Assembly (NCBI GenBank): GCA_032161045.1
Contig: JAVHTH010000014.1
Reading direction: 5' to 3' (one strand)
Origin: Fervidibacter sinensis
GTDB lineage: Bacteria > Armatimonadota > Fervidibacteria > Fervidibacterales > Fervidibacteraceae
Length of the DNA: 64,000 nt
Position 1 is the stretch's first letter. Every line of letters begins with the position of its first letter. The notes beneath the pieces were generated by a model. That model was given only the letters and a program-made list of their open reading frames with translations. It had not been told where the DNA came from and ran no database searches. Below are positions 18,542 to 27,597 of this stretch, one piece after another. The translations under genes and the position numbers were made by a program.

Positions 18542-19429
18542 TTGACGGTGGTGAGCAGGATGACGCCGTTGCAGCGAGATTTGCTTATTCGCGAGTTCGG
18601 TCGCAGGCTTAGATTGCCTTACCCGATGGGGCTTGCCGAGATGTTGGAAGAAGCATTGGAGGCTTACCGACAAAATTTCGCTATCCTGTTTAGTTTGGCG
18701 CTCATCCCAGCGCTAATTGGCACCGTTTTCGCGACAGTCGCAAACATCTGGCAAACAGTCCCGTTGAGCAAGGGCTACGAGCCTTTATTCATAGGCGTGA
18801 TGGTCATCTCCTACATCTTGCTAATTGTCACTGCTTTCATCGGCTATGGTGCTCAAATTTGGGCTGTAGGTCAAGCCATAATGGGCAAGCCTGTCAGTTT
18901 CGGGGAAGCGTGGATGGCTGTTTTGAAACGCTCAGGTGCACTTTTGCTAACGATGCTCCTTGCATCCTTTGCAACAATTGCTGGTCTCGCCCTCTGTTGC
19001 GTTGGCGTTTTGTTCACTGCTGTCATTTTCTTCGCTGTGCTTGAGCAAGTTGTCTTACTTGAAGGTCTCGCTTACCTCCGTGCCATCTCCCGCCATGTCC
19101 AATTGGTTTACCCGAATTGGGGATGGGCGAGGGTGCTCGGATTTTATCTGGCATCCTACCTAATCGTGATGGTCGTGCAAATGCTTATCGGATGGGGAGG
19201 TGCGATGTCCTTTTTGGGAGTGGAAATCTGGCGTGAGGTTTTCCCCTTGTCAACTCGGCTCGCCTTTCTGATCATCGGTCAACTTTGGCAGCAGTTGGCA
19301 AACGCTCTCGTTATGCCATACTGGTCCGTGTTCATGACACTGCTCTACTTTGACCTGAGGGCAAGACGGGAGGCTTTTGACATTCAGGTTTTGCTTGAAA
19401 AGACTTTCCCCGAAACGAGCCCAAAATAA
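18542..19429 (+). CDS. Polytopic membrane protein, DUF4129-cluster associated
   Basis: 295 residues with about six hydrophobic helices after a charged 35-residue N-terminus (LPYPMGLAEMLEEALEAYRQNF). The pattern resembles the glycerophosphodiester phosphodiesterase membrane domain / DUF975-like membrane proteins often found next to DUF4129 genes, and a DUF4129 gene does follow 110 bases downstream. No catalytic motif is visible. The start is uncertain: TTG 18542, GTG 18551 and ATG 18560 are all in frame and no Shine-Dalgarno sequence separates them clearly. Confidence 0.6.
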   Translation: MTVVSRMTPLQRDLLIREFGRRLRLPYPMGLAEMLEEALEAYRQNFAILFSLALIPALIGTVFATVANIWQTVPLSKGYEPLFIGVMVISYILLIVTAFIGYGAQIWAVGQAIMGKPVSFGEAWMAVLKRSGALLLTMLLASFATIAGLALCCVGVLFTAVIFFAVLEQVVLLEGLAYLRAISRHVQLVYPNWGWARVLGFYLASYLIVMVVQMLIGWGGAMSFLGVEIWREVFPLSTRLAFLIIGQLWQQLANALVMPYWSVFMTLLYFDLRARREAFDIQVLLEKTFPETSPK

Positions 19430-19539
19430 GGCTTAAAAATCGGAGACGGACAAGGCAGGGTTTTTAAACCCCTACAAGTCAGAAAATAAGGCAAGCCACA
19501 GGCTTGCCGTCAATTTCGGTTCAAGCGAGTGAGTGAACC

Positions 19540-20640
19540 ATGAGATGCCTGCTCGTCGCTTTTATCCTTTCTTTCATCGCACCAGTGTTTGGACAAGTAA
19601 AGCAAGCAAGGGAATTGTTTCCTTCCCAGACGCCGTTTGCCGTCATCGCTGAGCAACTGCAAAAAGCACAAGCATCAAATTCGGTTCATGTCAAGCGCAA
19701 AGCCCTTTTTCAGGTGCGAAACTTGATTGAGCGACTGCCCAAATCACTTGTGAGGGAGCGGTTGAGGGAAAGAGTAGACCGAGCGCTCCGTTTGGGTGTA
19801 ATGACTGACGAAGCCAATGAAGCCATTGACGAAGCCATTGAAATTGCTGAGGTTGCGGATAGGACGCTTCGTCAACCACCTCCGTCCGTTGACCCAGAAA
19901 CCGCTCAAGCCACTTTGCTTCGGGTTTTGAGCAGCCCGGAATTTCGTGACCCTTGGGCTCCAATTCTCCGTTTGCTGCAGAGAATTTCAAAATGGCTGGA
20001 AAGACCGTTAAATTGGGTTTTAAGGCAACTGAGTTGGCTTTTCGGGCAAATTGGGAGAATCCTGCAACCGGTCTTTGAATGGCTGGCGAAAATCCTTGAA
20101 GCGTTGGGATTGTGGTTTATGAATTGGTTCCAGTTGCTCATGTCAGTTTCGCCGATTTTGGCTTGGACAATCGTCGGGGTTTTGGGAGCAATCGGCTTGA
20201 CATCACTTGCACTCGCAATTTTGAAATGGTGGAGCAAAAAGCGAAAAACGCTCGCTCAAATCGCTATCGCTGAAGCGTTGATAATGCCCGAGCAGTTGCT
20301 TCATGAGGCTGAAATTTCCGCTCGTTCAGGTGATTACTTGACAGCGCTCCGCAAAGCCTACAAAGCGCTCCTTCTGCTTCTTGACCGAATAGGGCTAATT
20401 CGTTTCCGAGAGCAGAGAACGAATTGGGAATACCTCGCCGAAGTTCGCAAGAAAGCGCCGGCTGAGTTCGTCCGTCGCTTCCAAGAAATCACGGGCATCT
20501 TTGACATTTGCTTTTACGCCCGCAAGTTTGCCACAGCGAACGAATTTGCGACCGTAAAACAGTTCGCCGAAGAAACCCGTCAAAAAGCCCGAACATTGCT
20601 TGACTTTACAGCAACTGAGGAAGCGAAAATAGCACGGTAG
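19540..20640 (+). CDS. DUF4129 domain exported membrane protein
   Basis: The N-terminus MRCLLVAFILSFIAPVFG is a signal peptide; a helical periplasmic part follows, one membrane helix lies at about residues 205-230 (VLGAIGLTSLALAILKWW), and a cytosolic DUF4129-type C-terminus runs to residue 366. The diagnostic stretch is DYLTALRKAYKALLLLL ... RTNWEYLAEVRKKAP ... FDICFYARK. DUF4129 proteins commonly accompany MoxR ATPases and DUF58/vWA proteins; a MoxR gene is present in this window only at 62.6 kb. Function is unknown. Confidence 0.75.
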   Translation: MRCLLVAFILSFIAPVFGQVKQARELFPSQTPFAVIAEQLQKAQASNSVHVKRKALFQVRNLIERLPKSLVRERLRERVDRALRLGVMTDEANEAIDEAIEIAEVADRTLRQPPPSVDPETAQATLLRVLSSPEFRDPWAPILRLLQRISKWLERPLNWVLRQLSWLFGQIGRILQPVFEWLAKILEALGLWFMNWFQLLMSVSPILAWTIVGVLGAIGLTSLALAILKWWSKKRKTLAQIAIAEALIMPEQLLHEAEISARSGDYLTALRKAYKALLLLLDRIGLIRFREQRTNWEYLAEVRKKAPAEFVRRFQEITGIFDICFYARKFATANEFATVKQFAEETRQKARTLLDFTATEEAKIAR

Positions 20641-20859
20641 GGCAAGAGTATGGCGTCAAACTGGACACATGACCAATTTTGGAGAGCGAGATTTTTCGCT
20701 AAGTCAAGGGTCTTGGAGGTTCGTGCTTCCGCACGACCGTTTTCCCGTCAGCGGGGTTTAAGACCTTATGTGCAGCACGGTTTCAGGGCTCATCTGGCTT
20801 GCCACTGGCTTTAGCGATGCAATATGGCTTAGCGACGCCGATTTGCTTCGGAAACTTGT

Positions 20860-21876
20860 CTAAGAGAGAACCGCTCGGACATATCCTACTTCTTCGCCAA
20901 GCAGGTTTTTAAGCGGTGGGTTGATGAAATCAGACATCGCTTCAAGTTCGCTTTCGCTCAACCAACCGAGATGTTGAAGTAACGCCATAACGGCAGGCGG
21001 TGACGCCCTGTGGTTGCCGTCTTGAACTTTCACTGCTATCGCTCGTCCGTCCCTGAAAGCGCCAGCGAATAAACCTTCTGCTCCGCTTTTGCCGATAAAA
21101 TGACCACTTGTGGCTTGAATAAGCCTTGTGTTCCACATGCCTTTACCTGAAACCATTTCAGGATGCTGAGCCATTGCTTCAACCAATCGCTTCGCTGCTT
21201 CATTTGCAGACAATTTAAGTAGCAAAGAAGTGTCAAGGTCAGGCAAAGTTTGTTTGACGAACCTGTGAAAAGCCAAAGCGATTGAACGCAACGAAGACGC
21301 CCAAATCGGAGCGCCGCAGCCATCAGCGATCACGGTTTCAGGCAAATTCGGCTCTCCAGTAGCAGCAACCAAAACTTGGGCAATGATTTGCTGGACTGGA
21401 TGATCAGGTTGACGGTAAGTTTCCAAAGGTGCGCCGAGATGTTTTGCTGCAAGCAGCATCGCTGCGTGTTTCCCTGAACAGTTGCTGTGCAACCTTGAAG
21501 GTTTGAGCCCTTCCCGGGCTAAGCGATTCCGCTCTTCAGCGTCATAAGGTTCATGAATGCCACATTGCAGGTGAGATTCTGTCAAGTCCGCTTTCGCCAA
21601 CATTTCACGCACAACATTGACATGCTCACGGGTGCCGATATGCGAACCGCAAGCAATCGCCAACTCTCTGGCGCTCAAATTGAAAGCACTGGCAGCACCA
21701 CTTAAGATCACAGCCATCGCTTGAAATGGCTTGGCTGTGCTGCGCCAATAGGTCACAAGATCGGCGTTACCAAAAACGGCGATTTGTCTTCCGCTTTCGT
21801 CAAGAGCGACAGCGTGAACGAGATGAGTTGCTTCAACGATGTTTTTGCGAACGATTTCCACCTTTAGCGGTTCCAT
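20860..21876 (-). CDS. Asparaginase (L-asparaginase II / AnsB-type, PF06089)
   Basis: Cytosolic amidohydrolase family that converts asparagine to aspartate and ammonia. The 338 residues carry the family hallmarks YWRSTAKPFQAMAV near residue 44, ACGSHIGTREHV near 75, HSNCSGKHAAML near 130 and DGCGAPIWA near 185. It differs from the E. coli AnsA/AnsB fold family and resembles the Rhizobium etli thermolabile enzyme. It is a single gene. The 219-base stretch on its 3' side (20641-20859) shows no gene. Confidence 0.85.
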   Translation of the reverse strand: MEPLKVEIVRKNIVEATHLVHAVALDESGRQIAVFGNADLVTYWRSTAKPFQAMAVILSGAASAFNLSARELAIACGSHIGTREHVNVVREMLAKADLTESHLQCGIHEPYDAEERNRLAREGLKPSRLHSNCSGKHAAMLLAAKHLGAPLETYRQPDHPVQQIIAQVLVAATGEPNLPETVIADGCGAPIWASSLRSIALAFHRFVKQTLPDLDTSLLLKLSANEAAKRLVEAMAQHPEMVSGKGMWNTRLIQATSGHFIGKSGAEGLFAGAFRDGRAIAVKVQDGNHRASPPAVMALLQHLGWLSESELEAMSDFINPPLKNLLGEEVGYVRAVLS

Positions 21877-22283
21877 CCTTCATTCCCTCCATCCTTTTTC
21901 CTTTTGAAGGGCGAGCCCCTTGATGAGCCGAAAAAAGGCTCGGTGTAAGCCCTACCCTTCCGAGTTTTGCCTGTTGGTCAATTTTCGTCACATTTTGCGG
22001 TTTCTGCGGAAATCCCGCACGGTATGCGGATGACGGTTGTCAAATGCCGTCGGGGACAAGCCCCAACGCTACAAGCATATGTCGTTCCTTGTGGCTACGG
22101 TCGTGTTCAAATTGCGCTAAAATTTTGGACAAGCCAGAGGGTAAGGTGTCGTTGCCTCTTATGCTCATTGATCGGTGGATGCTTTTCGTGCCCTTGCCAA
22201 TTTTACCTCGCCGAAAAATGTTGCAAAATTTTCCCTTCGGCTTTGCTGCCTTTACAATCCCATAGAGAGCGGAGGTGAGACTT
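21877..22283. other. 407-base divergent intergenic region
   Basis: This gap separates the divergent asparaginase and bL25 genes. It contains imperfect palindromes (GGGCGAGCCCCTTGATGAGCC near 21908 and CGTCGGGGACAAGCCCCAACG near 22050) of the genome's repeat style. I see no convincing gene, tRNA or riboswitch. Confidence 0.5.
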
Positions 22284-22649
22284 ATGGCGGAGCAAGTCTT
22301 GAACGCGTGGGTTCGTTCCTGTCAAGAGATGGGCACACGCCCATCGCGGCGGCTGCGCCGTCAAGGTTTCATCCCCGCCGTCGTCTATGGGAAGGCAGTC
22401 CCGAACGGGAACTTGCCGATAAAATTGTCAGCCGCCGAAGTCCGAAAAGTTTTAGGCTCAACAATTCCTGAGGTCGGGATACCGATCAAACTCAGAGTTG
22501 ACACTGGCAACGAAGTGCTTGAGTTTGAGACGGTGTTGCAAGAAGTCCAATGGGACCCTATGCAGTTGACCTTGAGGCACCTTGACTTCTTTGTGCCCGC
22601 TGCAATTGAGGAGAAGGCACAACCTGAGGAATTAGCACCAGCGGCATGA
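22284..22649 (+). CDS. rplY: Ribosomal protein bL25, short form (Ctc/RplY)
   Basis: Binds 5S rRNA in the large ribosomal subunit. The 121 residues include the typical start RRLRRQGFIPAVVYGK and the strand LEFETVLQEVQWDP ... LRHLDFFVP. It lacks most of the C-terminal domain of long Ctc/TL5 proteins and ends in an acidic, Ala/Pro-rich tail. The ATG at 22284 follows a strong GGAGGTGA at 22271-22278. The bL25-pth order is a classic conserved pair. Confidence 0.93.
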   Translation: MAEQVLNAWVRSCQEMGTRPSRRLRRQGFIPAVVYGKAVPNGNLPIKLSAAEVRKVLGSTIPEVGIPIKLRVDTGNEVLEFETVLQEVQWDPMQLTLRHLDFFVPAAIEEKAQPEELAPAA

Positions 22650-22660
22650 GCAAGGTTTGA

Positions 22661-22697
22661 GCGGGGCAGCGTTTTGTGCGCTGTCCCGCCATTTTTC
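22661..22697 (+). terminator. Rho-independent-type hairpin between rplY and pth
   Basis: GCGGGGCAGCG and CGCTGTCCCGC form an 11-pair stem with one G-U pair around a TTTTGTG loop, followed by CATTTTTCT. It may partly terminate rplY transcripts before pth or act as a processing signal. Confidence 0.6.
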
Positions 22698-22716
22698 TCT
22701 TCAGAGGTGACCAAAC

Positions 22717-23310
22717 TTGCTCTTTTGGTTTCGCCGAACCGAGCCCATTGACAAGTTGATAGTCGGCATAGGCAACCCCGGTCCCGAATACGCGCGAACC
22801 CGCCATAACATTGGATTTCGTGTCGTTGACTTGCTCGCTAAGCAACTGGGTGTCAAGAGGGAAGAAGCGAGGTTCAAGGGCGTTTTCGCTGCAGCGAAAC
22901 TTGACGGCTTAACTGTTGGCTTGCTCAAGCCGCTCACTTATGTCAACCTGAGCGGTCAGTCGGTTCGTGAGGCTGTCAACCGATTGAATTTGGCGACCGA
23001 ACAGATTTTGGTCGTTTTAGATGATGCACAACTTCCGTTGGGCAAATTGAGGTTAAGAGCGAAAGGGAGCAGCGGTGGACATAAAGGCTTGCAGTCAATC
23101 ATTGAAGCCCTTCAAACGGAAAATATCCCGCGCTTGAGAATTGGCATCGGTTCGCCCCCCGAAGGGGTTGACATGGCGACTTATGTCCTGTCGCCTTTTG
23201 AACCCGAGGAGGAAGCAATTATCGCCGAAACCGTGGAGATTGCGGCAGAGGCAGCGAAAGTTTGGGCGAAGGACGGGATTGAAATCGCAATGCAGCGATT
23301 CAACCGCTAA
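22717..23310 (+). CDS. pth: Peptidyl-tRNA hydrolase
   Basis: Recycles tRNA by cleaving peptidyl-tRNA released from stalled ribosomes. The catalytic histidine lies in TRHNIGFRVVD, preceded by GIGNPGPEYA; LKPLTYVNLSG, LDDAQLPLG and GSSGGHKGL are also diagnostic. 197 residues, normal length. The start is TTG 22717, with AGAGGTGACC upstream; no ATG fits. It ends 4 bases into the convergent MobA-like gene. Confidence 0.95.
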   Translation: MLFWFRRTEPIDKLIVGIGNPGPEYARTRHNIGFRVVDLLAKQLGVKREEARFKGVFAAAKLDGLTVGLLKPLTYVNLSGQSVREAVNRLNLATEQILVVLDDAQLPLGKLRLRAKGSSGGHKGLQSIIEALQTENIPRLRIGIGSPPEGVDMATYVLSPFEPEEEAIIAETVEIAAEAAKVWAKDGIEIAMQRFNR

Positions 23311-24110
23311 GCCTTTATCGGCTTTCGGGCAAAAACAGATTGCGCCAATTCGTAATCTTCGGGCTTGTCAATGTCAAAAGCAAGTTCAGGCAAATCGGCG
23401 ATGACAGCCTTGCATCGGCAACCAAGCAACTCTTCCGCCCGCTTCTCAAGTTCGCCAACAGACACGAGGAAGGCGTTGCCCACAATTGGCAAAAGACTGA
23501 GAAGCCATTTGAGCAACAATTTCCAACCTGCAATTTGCCCCAACTGCCACAACGATTTTCTGGAGCGAATTGCTCGGTCTGCGAAAGCAGCGATGTTCGG
23601 TAACGCTTTTGCCCGAAGCAGGAGCAGGTTGCCGCCAGTAAAAGTCCCTTCCTTCAGTTTCGCGCTCGTTCGGTGAAACTTTTCTGAAACGAAAAGGCGT
23701 TGAAAGGATGAAAGCGGAACTGCCAAATAAGTTAGGTCGGCTTCGGCTTTTAGCGCTTCGTCCAAAAATCTCTGCAAACTTTCCGCCGTCACAAAAGGCA
23801 TGTCAGCGGCGCAAAGCAGCAGGTAATCTTCGGGTTCGGGTTGAACTGCTTTGATGCCGAGTTGGGTGTTTGTCCACAAATCCGATGTGGCAGGAACTTT
23901 AATACACGGTTTCCGCAAATCAGCCAAAACTGACAAAACTGACTCTGAACCTACAACCGCAATTTGGGAGATTGACGGCAAAGCCTGTAGTTCGTTGACC
24001 ACGCGAAGGATGAGGGGTATACCGTCAACTGCAAGCAACGCCTTAGGCTCATCTCGCCAAGTCGCTACCCCTCCCGCTAACACGACAGCCTTCACGCTTT
24101 GCGATACCAC
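23307..24110 (-). CDS. MobA-like NTP transferase domain protein
   Basis: Nucleotidyltransferase of the MobA/GlmU-like fold, which transfers NMP to a phospho-acceptor. It starts AVVLAGGVATWRDEPKALL, a variant of the LAGGxSxRMGxxK signature, and has LLCAADMPFVTAE as the metal-binding motif. 267 residues, with an alpha-helical C-terminus. The acceptor (molybdopterin, CDP-alcohol or sugar phosphate) cannot be decided. It is the last gene of a five-gene overlapping operon and its 3' end overlaps pth by 4 bases. Confidence 0.8.
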   Translation of the reverse strand: MVSQSVKAVVLAGGVATWRDEPKALLAVDGIPLILRVVNELQALPSISQIAVVGSESVLSVLADLRKPCIKVPATSDLWTNTQLGIKAVQPEPEDYLLLCAADMPFVTAESLQRFLDEALKAEADLTYLAVPLSSFQRLFVSEKFHRTSAKLKEGTFTGGNLLLLRAKALPNIAAFADRAIRSRKSLWQLGQIAGWKLLLKWLLSLLPIVGNAFLVSVGELEKRAEELLGCRCKAVIADLPELAFDIDKPEDYELAQSVFARKPIKA

Positions 24111-24520
24111 TGCTCATGCCACTCCCTTTCGGATGTCTCTTGACTTTCCTGAGTTTGTTCGTGTCCGCGCTCGTTCAAGGCTTCAAAACTTTTGGCAACC
24201 CTATCCCAACGGGTTCGCTTTCTTTGCCGTCCATGCAAAAACTCAAAAGCCGACCATTGGCGCCAAAGGGCGTAACAGAGCAGCACCATGAATCCTGCTT
24301 CTGCAACTCTTTCCATGAGAATCGTTCCGGGAACAAGCACAAACTGGTCACCGAGTCGGAGCAATTCCCTCAACACCAACAAAATGACACCGAACACGAT
24401 GAACCGCCACGCCCGCCCAAGTTCGCCTGTCCTCAATAAGGCATGCAAGCGAACTCCAAACCAAAGCGCCACTAAGGTTAAAGCCAACAAAAGTAGGTCA
24501 ACAACGGTGGCGAGATTCAT
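24092..24520 (-). CDS. Small membrane protein of unknown function
   Basis: 142 residues with three hydrophobic helices in the first 90 (LATVVDLLLLALTLVALWFG, FIVFGVILLVLREL and AGFMVLLCYALW), then a charged, glutamate/arginine-rich tail. It overlaps the MobA-like start by 19 bases and begins 1 base after the HD-GYP stop, so it is translationally coupled in the operon. I do not recognise a family. Confidence 0.65.
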   Translation of the reverse strand: MNLATVVDLLLLALTLVALWFGVRLHALLRTGELGRAWRFIVFGVILLVLRELLRLGDQFVLVPGTILMERVAEAGFMVLLCYALWRQWSAFEFLHGRQRKRTRWDRVAKSFEALNERGHEQTQESQETSEREWHEQWYRKA

Positions 24521-24521
24521 C

Positions 24522-25565
24522 TTAACTGTTCACCGCCATAGCAGCAGTGTCATTTCTCCAAACCCATAGTCCGTAACGCAATCCGACTTTGTCTGCTTGC
24601 TCTGGCAATTGAGACCGAACGCTGTCCAGCCAATCGGCGATGAAAGACGCTCCCACGAGATGGCTCAAAGTTGCGTGAGTGACACCGACAAGCGTTTTCG
24701 CAAACAAAGCAAGGTCTCCAAGTGTTTGCCACCAACGATGCTGGCTCACCAAGTTCAAATCTCGGAACTGGATGGGGATGTTTTGCCGACTTAACCACTC
24801 ACTGAGCCACCCGACAAACGCTTGGCAAAATTGTCGTCCCATCAATCGTTCCATTTCTGTCAAAAGTTCATGCACGAAGATATGAACTGTGCGCCAGAGC
24901 ATTGCTTCTTCATCGCGAACTAACCGCTCAAGCGGGATGGGTTTTGTGCAAAGTGCAAGTGACGAAAGCGATGAAAATCCAAACAATTTCGGCAGTTGGA
25001 AACAAGCGGCTTTGACCAATTCTGGGTCAAGGACATTGCCTGCCAAACTTTGAACTCGCTCAACAGCGTGGGCAGGGCTTAAAGGTGGGCGATACCAACG
25101 GGGAGTTAGCACTGCGCTTATGACCTCAGCCACCGCAACAATCCGACCTTCAAGGGGAATTTCATCCCTTTTCTTGCCGAAGGGATAACCCTTGCCGTCC
25201 ATGCGCTCATGGTGGTGGCGAATGGCTTCAACGGTGTCTTGAGGGAGATGCATCGCTACAGTGATTCTCGCGCCCGTTGAAGGATGGCGCTGAACTTGAG
25301 CGTATTCGTCTTCCGTCAAGGGTTTGGGTTTCTGAAGCAAAGAAGCGGGCAAAGTGAGTTTGCCGACATCGTGAAGCAAACCGGCAACGCTAATTTGTTC
25401 CACTTGATTGTCGGGCAGTGTTAATGCCCTTGCAGTAAGCCCTGCAATTTTAGCGGCAAGCAAACCGTGTTCAACTGCCCACTTTTCCTGCTTCGCAACC
25501 GTTGACAACAACTGCCAAAACTTTGGATCAGGAGGCTCTCCCCAATCCCAATTGAAACCTATCAT
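24522..25565 (-). CDS. HD-GYP-type phosphohydrolase, divergent
   Basis: HD-GYP proteins usually hydrolyse cyclic di-GMP. Residues about 25-200 form the HD domain with GLLHDVGKLTLP, the GYP loop HHHERMDGKGYPFG and KRDEIPLEGRIVAVAEVISAV. The canonical VAD-x-YDA step reads VAEVISAV here, so one metal-site Asp is Glu and the following Asp is Ser; activity may be changed. A C-terminal region (about 200-347) has no recognised domain. It overlaps ispE by 4 bases. Confidence 0.8.
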   Translation of the reverse strand: MIGFNWDWGEPPDPKFWQLLSTVAKQEKWAVEHGLLAAKIAGLTARALTLPDNQVEQISVAGLLHDVGKLTLPASLLQKPKPLTEDEYAQVQRHPSTGARITVAMHLPQDTVEAIRHHHERMDGKGYPFGKKRDEIPLEGRIVAVAEVISAVLTPRWYRPPLSPAHAVERVQSLAGNVLDPELVKAACFQLPKLFGFSSLSSLALCTKPIPLERLVRDEEAMLWRTVHIFVHELLTEMERLMGRQFCQAFVGWLSEWLSRQNIPIQFRDLNLVSQHRWWQTLGDLALFAKTLVGVTHATLSHLVGASFIADWLDSVRSQLPEQADKVGLRYGLWVWRNDTAAMAVNS

Positions 25566-26443
25566 CGCTTCTCACCACTCCAAATGATCACGCTTCGGCG
25601 AACGGTGCGCGCCAACCGACACCAGTTAGCGATGGGTTGAATAGATTTCAATGCCCGTTTTGCGGTTTCTCGGTCAAAGAAAATTCCGAAAACGGTTGTG
25701 CCGCTACCTGACATCAAAGCCGTCACCGCACCTGATGCCGTTAATCTTTGCTTCAATTCTGTCACAACTGGGACCTTAGCGGCTATGATTTCCTCAAAAG
25801 CGTTAACAGCAAGCCGTCGCACGGCTGCGGCATCTTTTTGCCACAATGCGTTCGCTAACTCTGCCGGGTCGGTTTCAACGCGAACGGGTTGTGCGTCCCA
25901 TAAAGCGAAGGCTTCTTGAGTTGACATACTTGCTTCAGGTTTTGCGAGCACAAACCAAAGGGTTGGCAATTTTACAGGGGTCAAGATTTCGCCAATGCCT
26001 TCAACGATGGCAGCACCTGTCGGGGTAAGGAAGAAAGGGACATCAGCACCAATTTTCGTTGCTAACGGAACTAACTTCCTCCATGACCAACGCAATCCCC
26101 ACAATTTCCTGAGTGCCAGAATAGTCGCTGCCCCATCGCTGCTTCCACCTCCTAAGCCTGCTTGGAAAGGAATGACCTTCCTCAACCTCACCGAGAATGT
26201 CAGACCCTTTCCAACCGCCTTTGCGAACAAAGTCGCCGCACGGGACACAGTGTTTTGTTCCTCAAGCGGTGCACCGTCAAAATCGGTCAAAGCGAATTTT
26301 TCTGAAGGCTCAAAAGCAAGTTCGTCCCAAACACTGACCGCAGTCATTAGGGAGCGAAGGTTGTGGTATCCATCGGGACGCCTGTTGACAATTTCCAAGC
26401 ACAAATTCACCTTTGCCGCACAACGGACCTTGAGTTTGCTCAT
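25562..26443 (-). CDS. ispE: 4-diphosphocytidyl-2-C-methyl-D-erythritol kinase
   Basis: ATP-dependent GHMP kinase of the MEP isoprenoid pathway. AKVNLCLEIVNRRPDGYHNL at residues about 10-29 and the ATP loop PFQAGLGGGSSDGAATI near 97 are diagnostic; GSGTTVFGIF occurs near the C-terminus. 293 residues, normal length. Its start overlaps the upstream kinase-like gene by 4 bases, a coupled operon. Together with the polyprenyl synthase this shows a bacterial MEP route. Confidence 0.94.
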   Translation of the reverse strand: MSKLKVRCAAKVNLCLEIVNRRPDGYHNLRSLMTAVSVWDELAFEPSEKFALTDFDGAPLEEQNTVSRAATLFAKAVGKGLTFSVRLRKVIPFQAGLGGGSSDGAATILALRKLWGLRWSWRKLVPLATKIGADVPFFLTPTGAAIVEGIGEILTPVKLPTLWFVLAKPEASMSTQEAFALWDAQPVRVETDPAELANALWQKDAAAVRRLAVNAFEEIIAAKVPVVTELKQRLTASGAVTALMSGSGTTVFGIFFDRETAKRALKSIQPIANWCRLARTVRRSVIIWSGEKR

Positions 26444-27144
26444 CCCCGTTCACCTATAGCCTCAAACTGCAGTTCCTTCGCTGCGGAGATGATTATTTGG
26501 GAAGTGGCGTCAATTCCCAATGCCGCCACATTGAGCACCAAGTGATAGAGTGACGGGTCGTTCCAGTCAACCCCGTAAAAGTGACGCAAATATTCGGCTC
26601 GGCGCTTATCCTCGGCGATAATTTTTTGCCTCGCTTTTTCTGGCGGGATGTTTTCAATTTGCACGAGCCTTTGAATCCGCCATTCCAGTGGGGCGAAAAG
26701 TCGGACATGCAACGCTTTCGGGAAATCTTTGAGAACCACCATACCGCCGCGTCCGATAATGATGACTTTCCCTTTCTGAGCCAGTTTCTTTAAAGCCACT
26801 TGAGTGAACTTCAAGCACTCTTCGTGGTCCAAAACGCGAGCGCCTTCTCGCTGCCATTGCTCCCTCGTGGGCAACCAAAACGGTGTCTCCCGCAATGGTC
26901 CGGGCGACCAAGTTATCGCTTCCTCTGGAGCGGCGAACTTCACCAAAGCCCGCAAGAACTTTTCAATTGGTGACAAAGCCGCTTCATCATATTTGGCAAC
27001 TTCTTCCTCACTCGCTTGCGCTTCCGCTGCAATGTGAGCCAGAAGTTCTTTGTCAACTACCTCGTATCCCAACGCCTCAGCGACTTTCGCAGCGATTTCG
27101 TTTGCGGCGCACCCGAAAAGCCTGCTAATGGTAATGACGCCCAT
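26440..27144 (-). CDS. Cytidylate kinase-like family protein
   Basis: About 235 residues of the AAA/P-loop-like cytidylate kinase 2 family (Cytidylate_kin2). It begins MGVITISRLFGCAANEIAAK, the family's modified P-loop region, followed by YEVVDKELL, VIIIGRGGMVVL and FAPLEWRIQRL. A longer open frame reaches 27291, but family alignment and a GAGGGG site place the start at 27144. It is the first gene of the operon into ispE. The substrate is unknown; many members are annotated only by similarity. Confidence 0.82.
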   Translation of the reverse strand: MGVITISRLFGCAANEIAAKVAEALGYEVVDKELLAHIAAEAQASEEEVAKYDEAALSPIEKFLRALVKFAAPEEAITWSPGPLRETPFWLPTREQWQREGARVLDHEECLKFTQVALKKLAQKGKVIIIGRGGMVVLKDFPKALHVRLFAPLEWRIQRLVQIENIPPEKARQKIIAEDKRRAEYLRHFYGVDWNDPSLYHLVLNVAALGIDATSQIIISAAKELQFEAIGERG

Positions 27145-27320
27145 GATGAACCCCTCACTTTGTGGGAAATTCGCACCCATTGCAATTTTGAACTTGCCAA
27201 TGCAAAAAACGCAACATGTGTCGCTGTAGACATGCAAGGAGAAGTGGATTGGTTTGCAGAAACCCTGATCGTTTGCAAGGTGCAAATCCATGCTACGGGT
27301 TTTAGCCGACGAATTTTCTA

Positions 27321-27430
27321 TCGGCGCGGTGTAAAACCGCGCCCTACATTAAGCCGAATTTCCTTTGTAGGGCAGGGTTTTATACCCTGCCGAAGAAATT
27401 TTTTCGGCGCGGTGTAAAACCGCGCCCTAC
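27321..27430. repeat. One and a half composite palindromes in a 453-base gap
   Basis: A half unit (GGCGCGGTGTAAAACCGCGCC at about 27322-27342, then CTAC) is followed by the linker ATTAAGCCGAATTTC and a full 64-base GTAGGG...CCCTAC unit at 27367-27430. A separate perfect hairpin, CCACTGGCTAAAGCCAGTGG, occupies 27481-27500. The remainder of 27145-27597 shows no gene. Confidence 0.75.
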
Positions 27431-27597
27431 CAAACGCATCATCGCCGAACAAATTCGGGGCTCATTAACTTCCTCATCAACCACTGGCTAAAGCCAGTGG
27501 CATGGGAAGCCGATGAATAAGGTTCACGACATAGTTTGACGGAAGAGAGCCGGCAAATTGAGTTCCTCCGAACTCCAGACTGAGGGCGAACGGTTTT

